A DNA stretch of 44,065 nucleotides from contig JAKSSL010000007.1 of the NCBI GenBank assembly GCA_024403115.1, positions 1 through 44,065 on the forward strand, in the 5' to 3' direction. The position numbers and the translations under genes were made by a program. Below are positions 17,769 to 26,189 of the stretch, piece after piece. Source of the DNA: Clostridia bacterium. GTDB taxonomy: Bacteria > Bacillota > Clostridia > Peptostreptococcales > Anaerovoracaceae. Positions within the stretch are counted from its first letter, which is position 1, and each line of letters starts with the position of its first letter. The notes beneath the pieces were generated by a model. That model searched no databases. It was not told the origin of the DNA and saw only the letters and a list, made by a program, of their open reading frames with translations.

Positions 17769-17803
17769 AAAGGTAGACACTTTTGTGTCTACCTTTATTT
17801 TTT
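17769..17803. terminator. Bidirectional terminator between DtxR-type gene and LCP gene
   Basis: A perfect 12-bp stem, AAAGGTAGACAC/GTGTCTACCTTT (17769-17780 with 17785-17796), has a TTTT/AAAA loop. The plus side is followed by ATTTTTT and the minus side by TTTAAATTG, so it serves both converging genes. Confidence 0.85.
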
Positions 17804-19301
17804 ACTTATTAGGATTATTCCTTATTTCATTCATTTCCTTTACTGCCTTAGCAATTGACTTTTCGCTTTGTGGCATTACCCATGCGTTGCAACCTAGTGA
17901 ATAGCACATATTAGTATGTGAGCCCTCTCCGCCTACAACTGCATACTTGCTGAACTTCCACTTGCTCATGTCGTCCAATTGCATCTTAACCAATGACTTG
18001 ATTTCATCTGCAGACATATTTGTCTCCATGTACTTTTCAATAGCACCTAAGACGTCTGTGTAGTCAGTTAGAAGCACTGTGCTTGTAGTTAGCTTATCAA
18101 CTATAGCTTGAATAACTATTTGTTGGTCCTTAACTCTTTGGTTATCGCCATCTGCGAAAGCATGTCTTTCACGGCAGAATGCCAAAGCCTTCTTACCATC
18201 AACTTGGTTTTCTCCTACAACAAACTCAAATCCGTTGTTGAAACGTCCGCTTGTTGTAAAAGCATAATCAGACTTAATAGTTAAACCGCCAATAGCATCT
18301 ACTAATTTTTCTACTGCAGTAAAGTTAACTCTTACATAGTAGTTTATTTCAATACCAAATAGATTTTCCAAAGTGGCTGAAGTACAATCTACACCATAAA
18401 TACCTGTGTGAGTTAACTTGTCCATTTCTCCGTTTTGAGGAAGAGCAATGTAGTAATCTCTAGGGATTGATGTAAGGTGAATCTTCTTTGTCTTTGGATT
18501 AACAGTCATGATCATATTAACGTCAGATCTTAGACCTTCTTGAAGTTCGCCCTTAGTATCGTTTCCTGTTAACAGCACGTTGAATGTTTGTGAAGTAACG
18601 TCAGTGCTCTTTGCTGCCAAAGCGGCTTTTGAAATCTTAACAGTATATACGATTCTTGTACCCTTAGAAACATCATCGCTATTATCACAGACTTGTTGAT
18701 AATATCCATCTCTAATAAATACAATGTCTTGAGCGTTTCCTACAAGTGATTCAAGCAAGGATTTATTATCCTTTGAACTTTGTTCGAAAGTGACCTCAAA
18801 ATCTTCTTGAAGAACTTGAGCAGCATCAATGTAGTCATCATCACTGCTGTTTGGCATTAATACCTTAGCACCTTGAAGACCGCTTGTGTCCTCTTCAGTT
18901 ATTCTGTTATCGTTGCCTACAACAACATCGTATGTAACTGTTTGACTGGATGCAATGATTCCGTTTAAGAATCCCATAGTGCTACCCAAATAAACAATAC
19001 CAACGCCGTATACGGCTAGCAAAATAACAGAAATGACAGTTGCTACTATCTTGTTTTTCTTTCTCGCCCTGTTTATTAACAGCATAGGCAGAATCAATAT
19101 TGATATTAACAGCAATACAACTGCTTGTAGGATTATAAACTTTGTAGGGATTACTCCCGAAGAAATAATCAAGTATTCAAATACTGCCAAAGCAACAAGA
19201 TATACTATACCCAATATCTTTGACAAAAGGCATAGACTCTTTCCCGATTTCGCCTTATTCTTAGCCTGTCTCTTTTCCTCTTCTCTTATGTCTTTTCTCA
19301 T
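17802..19301 (-). CDS. LytR-CpsA-Psr wall-polymer ligase, second paralogue
   Basis: A 499-residue paralogue of the 15171-16712 protein with the same plan: three N-terminal membrane helices (about 20-45, 50-72, 80-108), an external accessory domain, then the LCP domain. LCP motifs include LRSDVNMIM, SIPRDYYIALP, THTGIYGVDC and CRERHAFADGDNQRVKDQQ. It lacks the Thr/Ser-rich tail of the first copy. Its ATG overlaps the stop of the upstream ligase/polymerase-like gene (ATGA, 19298-19301), which suggests translational coupling. It is the last gene of the rimI-led operon. Role by family: attaching glycopolymers to peptidoglycan. Confidence 0.9.
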   Translation of the reverse strand: MRKDIREEEKRQAKNKAKSGKSLCLLSKILGIVYLVALAVFEYLIISSGVIPTKFIILQAVVLLLISILILPMLLINRARKKNKIVATVISVILLAVYGVGIVYLGSTMGFLNGIIASSQTVTYDVVVGNDNRITEEDTSGLQGAKVLMPNSSDDDYIDAAQVLQEDFEVTFEQSSKDNKSLLESLVGNAQDIVFIRDGYYQQVCDNSDDVSKGTRIVYTVKISKAALAAKSTDVTSQTFNVLLTGNDTKGELQEGLRSDVNMIMTVNPKTKKIHLTSIPRDYYIALPQNGEMDKLTHTGIYGVDCTSATLENLFGIEINYYVRVNFTAVEKLVDAIGGLTIKSDYAFTTSGRFNNGFEFVVGENQVDGKKALAFCRERHAFADGDNQRVKDQQIVIQAIVDKLTTSTVLLTDYTDVLGAIEKYMETNMSADEIKSLVKMQLDDMSKWKFSKYAVVGGEGSHTNMCYSLGCNAWVMPQSEKSIAKAVKEMNEIRNNPNK

Positions 19302-20731
19302 ATTAACTCCTTTTTGTACGATTCAAGAACAACAAATATAATAACAACTAACATCTCGTATGGAATTGCTGTAAACTCTCCAGGATTTGTCATTGACATT
19401 AATAGTATAGCAAAATATCCGAGAATTAAAGCAATTGTTTCAACGTTTATTTTTTTCTTTATAGTCGCAAAACGCTCATAAAGCATTATGCCGTATGAAA
19501 CGATTCCCAAGCTTCCCAAACTGCCTAGAATTTGCATTACATAATTATGATAGAAAACCATGCTTCCGTCAACTGCGTATGGGAAAATTTCAAAATTCTT
19601 TCTATTACCCAAACCTATTCCAAAGACAGGATTGTCTATAAAGTCCTTCCAAGCAGTTGTCAGGAACTGAATTCTAGACGGCTGTATGTAGAACATATTT
19701 CCTCTAAACTGGATTCTTAATCCGAAGAAGAAATGGATTGCGAAGTATCCCACCACAGCCAAAGGCAATATGGATGCGATTAGAATCTTCTTATATATTT
19801 TACGATATTCTATATTATATTTAAAGATTACAACTATTTGAGCTAGTACAATTATACCACCAAACAGGAAGGCTCCTCTAGAACCTGTAAACAGAATTCC
19901 CAAAAGCATAACTCCTATGCTAATCAGGTGCCAGTGACTTTTCTTGATAACGTAATATACGGGTACCGACATTACTAGAAGCAACATTGTTGCGCAATAG
20001 TTTTTGAAAGGGAAATCTGTAGCTGTAAAGCCCTGTCTGTATAAGTCCCAGTGTTTTACAGTAAAGTTCAATACTATAAATACATTGAACAAGCCATAAG
20101 CGTAGAATGTTCTCATGAGCTTTTCAAAAGGCCTATACTTGCCTTTATCCACCATTTGAGCCTTGACTATCAAATACACCAGCAACATTCCAAGGCCTAT
20201 TGAGAATTGATAGTATAGAGACATTGGTTGAGTGTATTCCTCAAAAGTCATACAGCCTAAACCGCTCAAGGCGCAGGCGAAAGTAACCAGTACCAAACCC
20301 AAACCGTTCTTTCCAAATCGAATAGGCTTTGCATATATTATCAGGTGAGCAACCAGGCACACAAGCAGCATAGCAGGTATCCACCAATATGGAAGATATA
20401 CCCTCAAGTTATTGTAATATTCCGAAGCTATCATCATTCCCAAAAGGAATGGTAAAGTTGTCGCCAGAATGTCCTCACAGAATATTAAAGCAAAGCTCGC
20501 AAAAAGAAATTCTACAAATATTCCCGGTATTGTAAGGTTAAAGGCTACAAACAAAGCTCCAATTACAGACATAAATACTATGCCCTTAGTGCTTGGAAAG
20601 AAGTCTTCTGCCCATTCCCTAATCTCTAGGAACTTGCCTTTATCTTTGAAAGCCTTTCCTTTTGCATTCTCAAAATACACATATTCATCCTCCACTGCCA
20701 GAGGAATTTTTCTTCTTCTAATCTGATCCAT
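19298..20731 (-). CDS. O-antigen ligase/polymerase-like membrane protein
   Basis: A 477-residue protein with roughly 10-12 predicted membrane helices after a 45-residue charged cytosolic N-terminus. The central GILFTGSRGAFLFGG segment (the T/S-R-G/S-A motif of WaaL and Wzy) and a large loop with PVFGIGLGNRKNFE and FYHNYVMQILGSLG (the conserved loop His-Asn) match the Wzy_C/O-antigen ligase family. Members polymerise or transfer lipid-linked polysaccharide outside the membrane. The next gene is an LCP ligase with a 4-bp overlap, so I infer a role in making or attaching a wall polymer. Its ATG abuts the stop of the MFS gene with no spacing and only a weak GAGAG site. Confidence 0.8.
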   Translation of the reverse strand: MDQIRRRKIPLAVEDEYVYFENAKGKAFKDKGKFLEIREWAEDFFPSTKGIVFMSVIGALFVAFNLTIPGIFVEFLFASFALIFCEDILATTLPFLLGMMIASEYYNNLRVYLPYWWIPAMLLVCLVAHLIIYAKPIRFGKNGLGLVLVTFACALSGLGCMTFEEYTQPMSLYYQFSIGLGMLLVYLIVKAQMVDKGKYRPFEKLMRTFYAYGLFNVFIVLNFTVKHWDLYRQGFTATDFPFKNYCATMLLLVMSVPVYYVIKKSHWHLISIGVMLLGILFTGSRGAFLFGGIIVLAQIVVIFKYNIEYRKIYKKILIASILPLAVVGYFAIHFFFGLRIQFRGNMFYIQPSRIQFLTTAWKDFIDNPVFGIGLGNRKNFEIFPYAVDGSMVFYHNYVMQILGSLGSLGIVSYGIMLYERFATIKKKINVETIALILGYFAILLMSMTNPGEFTAIPYEMLVVIIFVVLESYKKELI

Positions 20732-21970
20732 TTAGTTCTCTCTTTTATGAATATTCGGTAAAGCAATTAGGATAATAACTAGACCCAATATAGCTGCGCC
20801 TAAACAAATTAATATCATATTCTTTACTCCTAGAAAATCTATGGCATAACCGCAAACCGCATTAGCCAAAACGCAACCGACAGATACCATGATAGTAAAC
20901 AGCGCTTGACCCTTTACGGCTTCACCCTCGCTCATAACCTCATCGATGAAGTGAATGCAAGCAGGAAGGAAAAGTGCAAAGGCTATAAGCTGTGCCAGTT
21001 GTGCCAAATACAATAACAATACAGAGCTTGCTAAATAATATAGCAAAGTCTTGAATGCATATCCAAAGCCTGAAATTACGATCAGCTTTCTAGTGCTGAT
21101 TTTGGCATTGATCTTCTCGTAAAACAGCATGGAAGGGATTTCAAGCAGACCCATAAATGCTGCTATTTTACCCATGTCAACTGCATCTCCACCAACATCA
21201 TCAACGATTTGAATCAAGAAGTTGCAAAGTCCTGAGTTGCTGAAAAACAAGAAAATAACGCTGAACATTAACAAGAAAAACCAAGGGTTTCTCTTTACAA
21301 ATTCCTTAATTGTAATTCTATTCTCATCAAGCTTTAAGGCATCCAGTTCTTCCTCTTCAAGTTCTTCTTCCCTATCTACATAAGGAGTTCCGTTATGCAT
21401 ACGAACTGTTACCAAATAGTCGTGCTTTAACAAGTACTGTACTAATATGAATAAAATTGCACTAATTATTGATACGTAAATAATTATGTCGGCTCCAAAT
21501 TTCTCGACCAAGCTTCCAAGGAAGAAACTTAGTACCGCATATAGTAATGAACCTACAGCTCGACCTGCGCTAAAGTTAATGTGAGTAGCTTCTTTGGAAA
21601 TGGAAAAAGCCAAAGCGTTAATCAATGGTTGCACCGAGAAGAACCATGAGTTAGCCAATATAAATAGTAAGGATAACATTCCAGATTTTCCAGGGAAGAA
21701 TAATATGGCAACTGTAAAAGCTAATAGCATGTAACTCATGATTCTATTCGCTTTAAGAGCCGCTGTAGTTTCCTTCCTGTCAGCATAATCTGCCAGGATA
21801 GTTTCCAAAACTACGGGTATTATATTGCCCAAAGCAAGTATTATTCCTATATCTGAACTTGTATAACCTCTGGCTAACAGATATACAGAGGCAAAACCCA
21901 CCATGGATGCATAGTACAAATAATATGTTCCGTGTAGGCTTCCATATTCCAAATTAAGTCTTTTCTTCAT
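20732..21970 (-). CDS. Major facilitator superfamily transporter
   Basis: A 412-residue protein with about 12 membrane helices in two halves split by an acidic cytosolic loop around residues 195-225 (EEELEEEELDALKLDENR). The first-half motif DYADRKETTA is the MFS loop 2-3 signature in altered form. General form is that of the LacY/nucleoside-symporter-like MFS group. The substrate is unknown; the neighbouring wall-polymer genes suggest export or uptake of a sugar compound, but this is weak. I chose the ATG at 21970 since AAAAGGAGC lies 6 nt upstream; an in-frame ATG at 22003 would overlap the previous gene. The stop touches the next ATG. Confidence 0.8.
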   Translation of the reverse strand: MKKRLNLEYGSLHGTYYLYYASMVGFASVYLLARGYTSSDIGIILALGNIIPVVLETILADYADRKETTAALKANRIMSYMLLAFTVAILFFPGKSGMLSLLFILANSWFFSVQPLINALAFSISKEATHINFSAGRAVGSLLYAVLSFFLGSLVEKFGADIIIYVSIISAILFILVQYLLKHDYLVTVRMHNGTPYVDREEELEEEELDALKLDENRITIKEFVKRNPWFFLLMFSVIFLFFSNSGLCNFLIQIVDDVGGDAVDMGKIAAFMGLLEIPSMLFYEKINAKISTRKLIVISGFGYAFKTLLYYLASSVLLLYLAQLAQLIAFALFLPACIHFIDEVMSEGEAVKGQALFTIMVSVGCVLANAVCGYAIDFLGVKNMILICLGAAILGLVIILIALPNIHKREN

Positions 21971-21984
21971 TCTAGCTCCTTTTG

Positions 21985-23922
21985 CTAAGCCAATTCCTCC
22001 CATTCTTCCAGCTTGTTATCCAAGCTTTCCTTGGCCTCCATTAGCAAAGCATTTAGTTCATTTAGTTTTGCAGAATTTTGTACGTTACAAGGGAGCATCA
22101 TTTCATTTTCTATTTCTGTAATGGTATTTTCCAAACTGTCGATTTCACTCTCCAGCTCTTCCAATTTTCTCTTGTGTCGTCTCTCTATAGCTTCTCTTTC
22201 TTTTTGGGCTTGTCTTGCCTCCTTGGAATCCTGAACTTTAATCTCAGTTTCTTCTGATGATTCTACAGGCTTGGAATTCTTCTTTTCCATGTAGTAATCA
22301 TATTTTCCAAGGTATTCAACAGCGCCCTCTTCTGTGATTTCCAAAATCCTAGTGGGCACCTTATTAAGCAAATATCTATCGTGAGATACGATGATTGCAG
22401 TTCCTGGGAACTCCATAATGGCGTCTTCAAAGACTTCCTTAGAATCAATGTCCAAGTGGTTAGTAGGTTCGTCCAAAAGCAAAGTGTTGGCTCCAGCCAG
22501 CATTAGCTTTAACAGAGCAAGTCTCGCTTTTTCTCCACCGCTCAAATCTCCTACCAGATTAAACACCTCATCATTTGTGAACAGGAATCTTCCCATTATG
22601 GAACGCATCTCTGTGTCCGTATACAAGCGATAAGATTCTTTAAGTTCCTCCAGCAGAGTGTTGCTTTCATTTAAAAGCATCTGCCCTTGATCATAGTATC
22701 CCAACTCCACATTATGGCCCAATTTAATCTTACCTTGGCTAGGCGCAAGCTCTTCCATAATGAGTTTTAGCAGTGTTGTCTTGCCTATACCGTTAGGCCC
22801 CACGATGCAAAGTTTTTCGCCTCTGCGCAAAGTGAAATTCAAATTCTTGAAAAGCTGTCTTTGGCCAATAATCTTTCCATTATCATCTAACAGAGGGAAA
22901 GCTTTTGACAAATCCTTGGCCTCCATAACCTCGCTGCCGCTTTTAAAGTTCTCCTTAAAGCTAATTTTCATCTTAGCCTTAATTGGATCTGGGGCCTCAA
23001 GGACCTCAATCTTTTCCAAGCGCTTTTCACGAGAGGCAGCTCTTTTGGCCAACTTTTCAGTTCCACGCTGCTTGTATCTGCGAATTAACTCTTCTTGATG
23101 TTTTATCTCTTCCTGCTGTAAATTATATGCCTTTAACTGAGCCTCTCTCCTCGCAATTCTTTCCTTTGCATAGGAGCTGTAGCCCCCGTTAAAAACTTCC
23201 AGCTGGTGATTTTCAATTTGAAAAATCTTGTTTACCGTCTTGTCTAGAAAATATCTGTCGTGGGAAACGATTATAATCGTACCCTTGTAGCTTTTAAGAT
23301 ATCCCTCCAGCCAAGTCAAAGTGTTTATATCCAAATGGTTAGTAGGTTCATCTAAAAGCAGAATCTCTGGTTTATTCAAAAGCAAGCACGCCAGGGCTAG
23401 TCTAGTTCTTTCGCCCCCTGACAGACTTGAAATCTCCTTGCCATAGTCTTCCTTAGGAAAACCCATGCTATCCAAAACTCCAACCATCTCAGACTTGTAG
23501 CTATAACCGCCTTCCAAGTCGTACTGGTTTTGAAGGGCTTCCAAGTTTTGGAAAAGGCTTTTTACCTTTGGATCATCATAGTCTGTAGCTGAAGCAATCT
23601 CTTCACTCAGCCTGCTTATTTCCTCTTCCATTTGTCGGAATTTTTTGAAACTCTTTTCAACCTCATCTAATACTGTGCCCTTAGGATCAAAGTTGTCCTT
23701 TTGCTTTAAATAGCCCACGCTGGTATCAGTGCTCAAATAAATCTGGCCTTCCTCAGCCTTAAGTTCTCCAGCAATTAACTTGAGCAAAGTAGTCTTGCCT
23801 GCACCATTTGGTCCTACAATTCCAATTCTTTCCCCTTGATTCACAGCAAAAGTAATATCCTTAAGGATAATGTCTGTTCCACCATATATTTTTGTAAGGT
23901 CTTTTGCTGAAAGTATAATCAT
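21985..23922 (-). CDS. ABC-F ribosome-associated ATPase (Uup/YdiF-like)
   Basis: A 645-residue protein with two ABC ATPase domains and no membrane segment. Walker A motifs are at 37-44 (GPNGAGKT) and 375-382 (GPNGIGKT), LSGGE/SGGE signatures at about 167-171 and 460-464, and both Walker B sites read LLLDEPTNHLD. The interdomain linker (about 240-330) is helical and charged, as in the ribosome-binding P-site tRNA interaction motif. The C-terminal region from about 565 is a coiled coil. ABC-F proteins act on stalled ribosomes; this one resembles housekeeping YdiF/Uup, not an antibiotic-resistance type. Its ATG overlaps the tsaD stop (TAATG). In B. subtilis ydiF also follows tsaD. Confidence 0.9.
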   Translation of the reverse strand: MIILSAKDLTKIYGGTDIILKDITFAVNQGERIGIVGPNGAGKTTLLKLIAGELKAEEGQIYLSTDTSVGYLKQKDNFDPKGTVLDEVEKSFKKFRQMEEEISRLSEEIASATDYDDPKVKSLFQNLEALQNQYDLEGGYSYKSEMVGVLDSMGFPKEDYGKEISSLSGGERTRLALACLLLNKPEILLLDEPTNHLDINTLTWLEGYLKSYKGTIIIVSHDRYFLDKTVNKIFQIENHQLEVFNGGYSSYAKERIARREAQLKAYNLQQEEIKHQEELIRRYKQRGTEKLAKRAASREKRLEKIEVLEAPDPIKAKMKISFKENFKSGSEVMEAKDLSKAFPLLDDNGKIIGQRQLFKNLNFTLRRGEKLCIVGPNGIGKTTLLKLIMEELAPSQGKIKLGHNVELGYYDQGQMLLNESNTLLEELKESYRLYTDTEMRSIMGRFLFTNDEVFNLVGDLSGGEKARLALLKLMLAGANTLLLDEPTNHLDIDSKEVFEDAIMEFPGTAIIVSHDRYLLNKVPTRILEITEEGAVEYLGKYDYYMEKKNSKPVESSEETEIKVQDSKEARQAQKEREAIERRHKRKLEELESEIDSLENTITEIENEMMLPCNVQNSAKLNELNALLMEAKESLDNKLEEWEELA

Positions 23923-24965
23923 TAAAATTCTAGTTTCGAATTAGCGTCTAAATCTAAATCGCTGCTTACTCCTGCTTTATATAAATAATACGCTGCGCAT
24001 CCTATCATAGCACCATTATCTGTGCATAATACTGGAGAAGGAATAACTAGCTCGATTCCCTCCTGATCGCATCTTGCTTGTAGCATCTCACGAAGTCTTG
24101 AGTTAGATGCTACTCCACCAGCCATGGCAAGCTTAAGCTTTTCACCTGGGTGATTCTCTTTTTCCTTTTCGCAAGCCATCATAGTCTTGTCAACCACAAC
24201 GTCCAAAACAGCTTGTTGGAAAGATGCTGCAATATCAGCTTGTAGCTTTTCATCTATCTCAGTACCGCTTTGTTTCAATTGGTGTACATGGTTTATAACC
24301 GCTGTCTTGATTCCACTGTAGCTAAAGTCATAGGAATCCTTGTCCATATATACTCGCTTAAACTCAATAGCCTCAGGATTGCCCTGTTTTGCCACTCTGT
24401 CAATCTTAGGTCCGCCCGGGTATCCTAAGCCTATCACTCTTGCCACCTTGTCATAAGCTTCGCCTATGGCATCATCCAAAGTTTGACCGATTATGTCACA
24501 CTTGTTGTAATCTGTCACCTTTATAATATTTGTATGACCACCTGACACAACCAAGCCCATAAATGGTGGTTCAAGGTCCTTGTGTTCAATGTAGTTTGCA
24601 CTGATATGGCCTTGCATATGGTTAACACCAACCAGAGGGATGTCCTTGGCCCAAGCTACGGCTTTTGCATAAGCAACACCAACTAGCAATGCACCGATTA
24701 AACCAGGTCCGTAGGTTACTCCCACCAAATCTATGTCGTCAATGGTAACCCCTGCCTCCTCCAAAGCTTGAGCATAAACCCAGTCTATATTTTGAAGGTG
24801 GTGGCGAGATGCGATTTCTGGCACAACGCCTCCGAATTTAGTGTGTATATCTATTTGTGATGAAATGACATTGGATAGGATTTCTCTTCCATCTGCAATG
24901 ACTGCAATTGAAGTCTCATCACAGCTGGATTCAAATGCCAATGTCAAAAACTTTCCGTCTTTCAT
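23922..24965 (-). CDS. tsaD: tRNA t6A37 threonylcarbamoyltransferase TsaD
   Basis: A 347-residue ASKHA-fold protein that transfers threonylcarbamoyl from TC-AMP to A37 of ANN-decoding tRNAs. It shows [11 protein letters not shown] near the start, the metal-binding NHMQGH (usually H-M-E-G-H; His positions kept, with Gln for Glu), LVVSGGHT, and a [10 protein letters not shown] block. I chose the ATG at 24965 ([13 protein letters not shown]) because GAGGAAAT is directly upstream and it gives an ATGA overlap with the rimI stop; an ATG at 24986 would add seven residues. TsaB and TsaE, its usual partners, are not in the window, although B. subtilis has tsaE-tsaB-rimI-tsaD in one cluster. Confidence 0.95.
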   Translation of the reverse strand: MKDGKFLTLAFESSCDETSIAVIADGREILSNVISSQIDIHTKFGGVVPEIASRHHLQNIDWVYAQALEEAGVTIDDIDLVGVTYGPGLIGALLVGVAYAKAVAWAKDIPLVGVNHMQGHISANYIEHKDLEPPFMGLVVSGGHTNIIKVTDYNKCDIIGQTLDDAIGEAYDKVARVIGLGYPGGPKIDRVAKQGNPEAIEFKRVYMDKDSYDFSYSGIKTAVINHVHQLKQSGTEIDEKLQADIAASFQQAVLDVVVDKTMMACEKEKENHPGEKLKLAMAGGVASNSRLREMLQARCDQEGIELVIPSPVLCTDNGAMIGCAAYYLYKAGVSSDLDLDANSKLEF

Positions 24966-25438
24966 ATTTCCTCTTTCATACGCCACATAATCATGGCATC
25001 TTCCTTGTTATCCTGATAATATCCAGGCCTTATTCCTTGGCTTATAAAGCCGTATTTTGAATATAGATTAATTGCAGGGGTATTAGAAACCCTTACCTCT
25101 AAAGTAATCGCTGCAAAACCTTCCTCATCGCAATGTTTTACAAGAGCTGTTATTAAAGCATCCCCTATTCCTTTGCCTCGTTCCTCTTTGAGAACGGCAA
25201 CATTGGTGATGTCCGCCTGCAAGCCATACTCGCCCTGAATCTTCCAATAGCCAACATATCCTAGGGGCTTGTTGTTCTCATCTGTCGCAACAAGATAAAA
25301 AGCATTGATATTCTGACAAATATCCCTGTGCATACCCAGCTCTCCCCATGGCATTACAAAGGCTTCTGACTCTATTTCACATATGCCTTTTACATGGCTT
25401 TCATCTGCAATTTTTATTTCTAAATTTTTCAAGCTCAT
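24962..25438 (-). CDS. rimI: Ribosomal protein S18 alanine N-acetyltransferase RimI-like
   Basis: A 158-residue GNAT acetyltransferase. The acetyl-CoA loop [10 protein letters not shown] and the RimI signature [19 protein letters not shown] are clear, and the position directly before tsaD is the conserved place for rimI. It would acetylate the N-terminal residue of S18 or another protein. There is no Shine-Dalgarno sequence before the ATG at 25438, and the predicted transcription start is about 2 nt upstream, so the mRNA appears leaderless. It is the first of six tightly packed genes (rimI-tsaD-ABC-F-MFS-ligase-LCP). Confidence 0.88.
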   Translation of the reverse strand: MSLKNLEIKIADESHVKGICEIESEAFVMPWGELGMHRDICQNINAFYLVATDENNKPLGYVGYWKIQGEYGLQADITNVAVLKEERGKGIGDALITALVKHCDEEGFAAITLEVRVSNTPAINLYSKYGFISQGIRPGYYQDNKEDAMIMWRMKEEI

Positions 25439-25446
25439 ACATATTT

Positions 25447-25475
25447 ATTTTACTATTTTTTAGTGCTATAATCAA
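25447..25475 (-). promoter_or_regulatory. Promoter of the rimI-tsaD operon
   Basis: TTGATT (25470-25475), 17 nt, TAAAAT (25447-25452) on the minus strand. The predicted start is about 25440 and the ATG is at 25438. Its -35 box overlaps the -10 box of the divergent gene at 25479. Confidence 0.65.
25464..25472 (+). promoter_or_regulatory. Extended -10 promoter of the TRIC-family gene
   Basis: TGC-TATAAT (25464-25472) on the plus strand; the expected start, 7 nt past the hexamer, is exactly the A of the ATG at 25479. The -35 region (TTTATT, 25444-25449) is weak, which suits an extended -10 promoter. Confidence 0.65.
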
Positions 25476-25478
25476 GGT

Positions 25479-26108
25479 ATGACTACACAAGAACTAATCA
25501 TAATGTGGCTGAATATCATTGGCACCGTGGCCTTTGCCATCTCGGGTGCTTTTGTAGCCATAGACAAAAAAATGGATATATTGGGGATAAGCATTCTGGG
25601 TCTTACAACCGCTGTAGGTGGAGGTATGATTCGTGACCTTATCCTGGGCAATCTCCCACCAGAAGTTTTCAAAAATCCAATATTTGCCCTGATTGCAATT
25701 GGTATTTCTTTGATTGTATTTATTCGTAAAAAAGTTGCATATAACTATGACGAGAATAAATATTATCAAATTATATTGTTCTGGATGGACAGCATAGGAC
25801 TTGCCGCTTTTACCGTCACTTCAATTTCCATAGGATATAATATGGGATATGAAAGCATATTCCTGCTAGTATTCTTGGGCGTTGTGACTGGTGTCGGCGG
25901 AGGTGTTCTTCGAGATCTATTTGCCATGGAAACTCCACAGATTTTTGTGCAAGATTTTTATGCTTCAGCATCAATCATTGGAGCAATCGTCACTGCATCC
26001 CTAATGCACTACGCAGGGCAAATAAATGCTATGATTATAGGAGCTTTTGTTATAGTCTTCCTGAGATATCTAGCAAGAAAATTCGACTGGAATTTACCAA
26101 AGATTTAA
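25479..26108 (+). CDS. TRIC/UPF0126-family membrane channel protein
   Basis: A 209-residue protein with about seven membrane helices. It carries the family's internal duplication: GGGMIRD at 47-53 and GGGVLRD at 140-146, each after a pair of helices. Prokaryotic members of this family form trimeric cation channels related to animal TRIC; relatives near transport genes have been tied to amino acid uptake. The role here is not evident. The ATG at 25479 has no usable binding site (AAGG ends two bases before it) and coincides with the predicted transcription start, so it looks leaderless. An internal ATG (residue 9, before WLNIIG) is possible but also lacks a site. Confidence 0.85.
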   Translation: MTTQELIIMWLNIIGTVAFAISGAFVAIDKKMDILGISILGLTTAVGGGMIRDLILGNLPPEVFKNPIFALIAIGISLIVFIRKKVAYNYDENKYYQIILFWMDSIGLAAFTVTSISIGYNMGYESIFLLVFLGVVTGVGGGVLRDLFAMETPQIFVQDFYASASIIGAIVTASLMHYAGQINAMIIGAFVIVFLRYLARKFDWNLPKI

Positions 26109-26119
26109 TAGAGAAATAA

Positions 26120-26151
26120 AAAATATGCCACATTCATATGTGGCATATTTT
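26120..26151. terminator. Bidirectional terminator
   Basis: A perfect 14-bp stem, AAAATATGCCACAT/ATGTGGCATATTTT, with a TCAT loop, between the convergent TRIC-family gene and the large activase gene. The stem's own A/T ends provide short T runs in both senses. Confidence 0.8.
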
Positions 26152-26189
26152 AAATTCTTTAGTACTTGAATTTGTTTTGTCGTATTATA

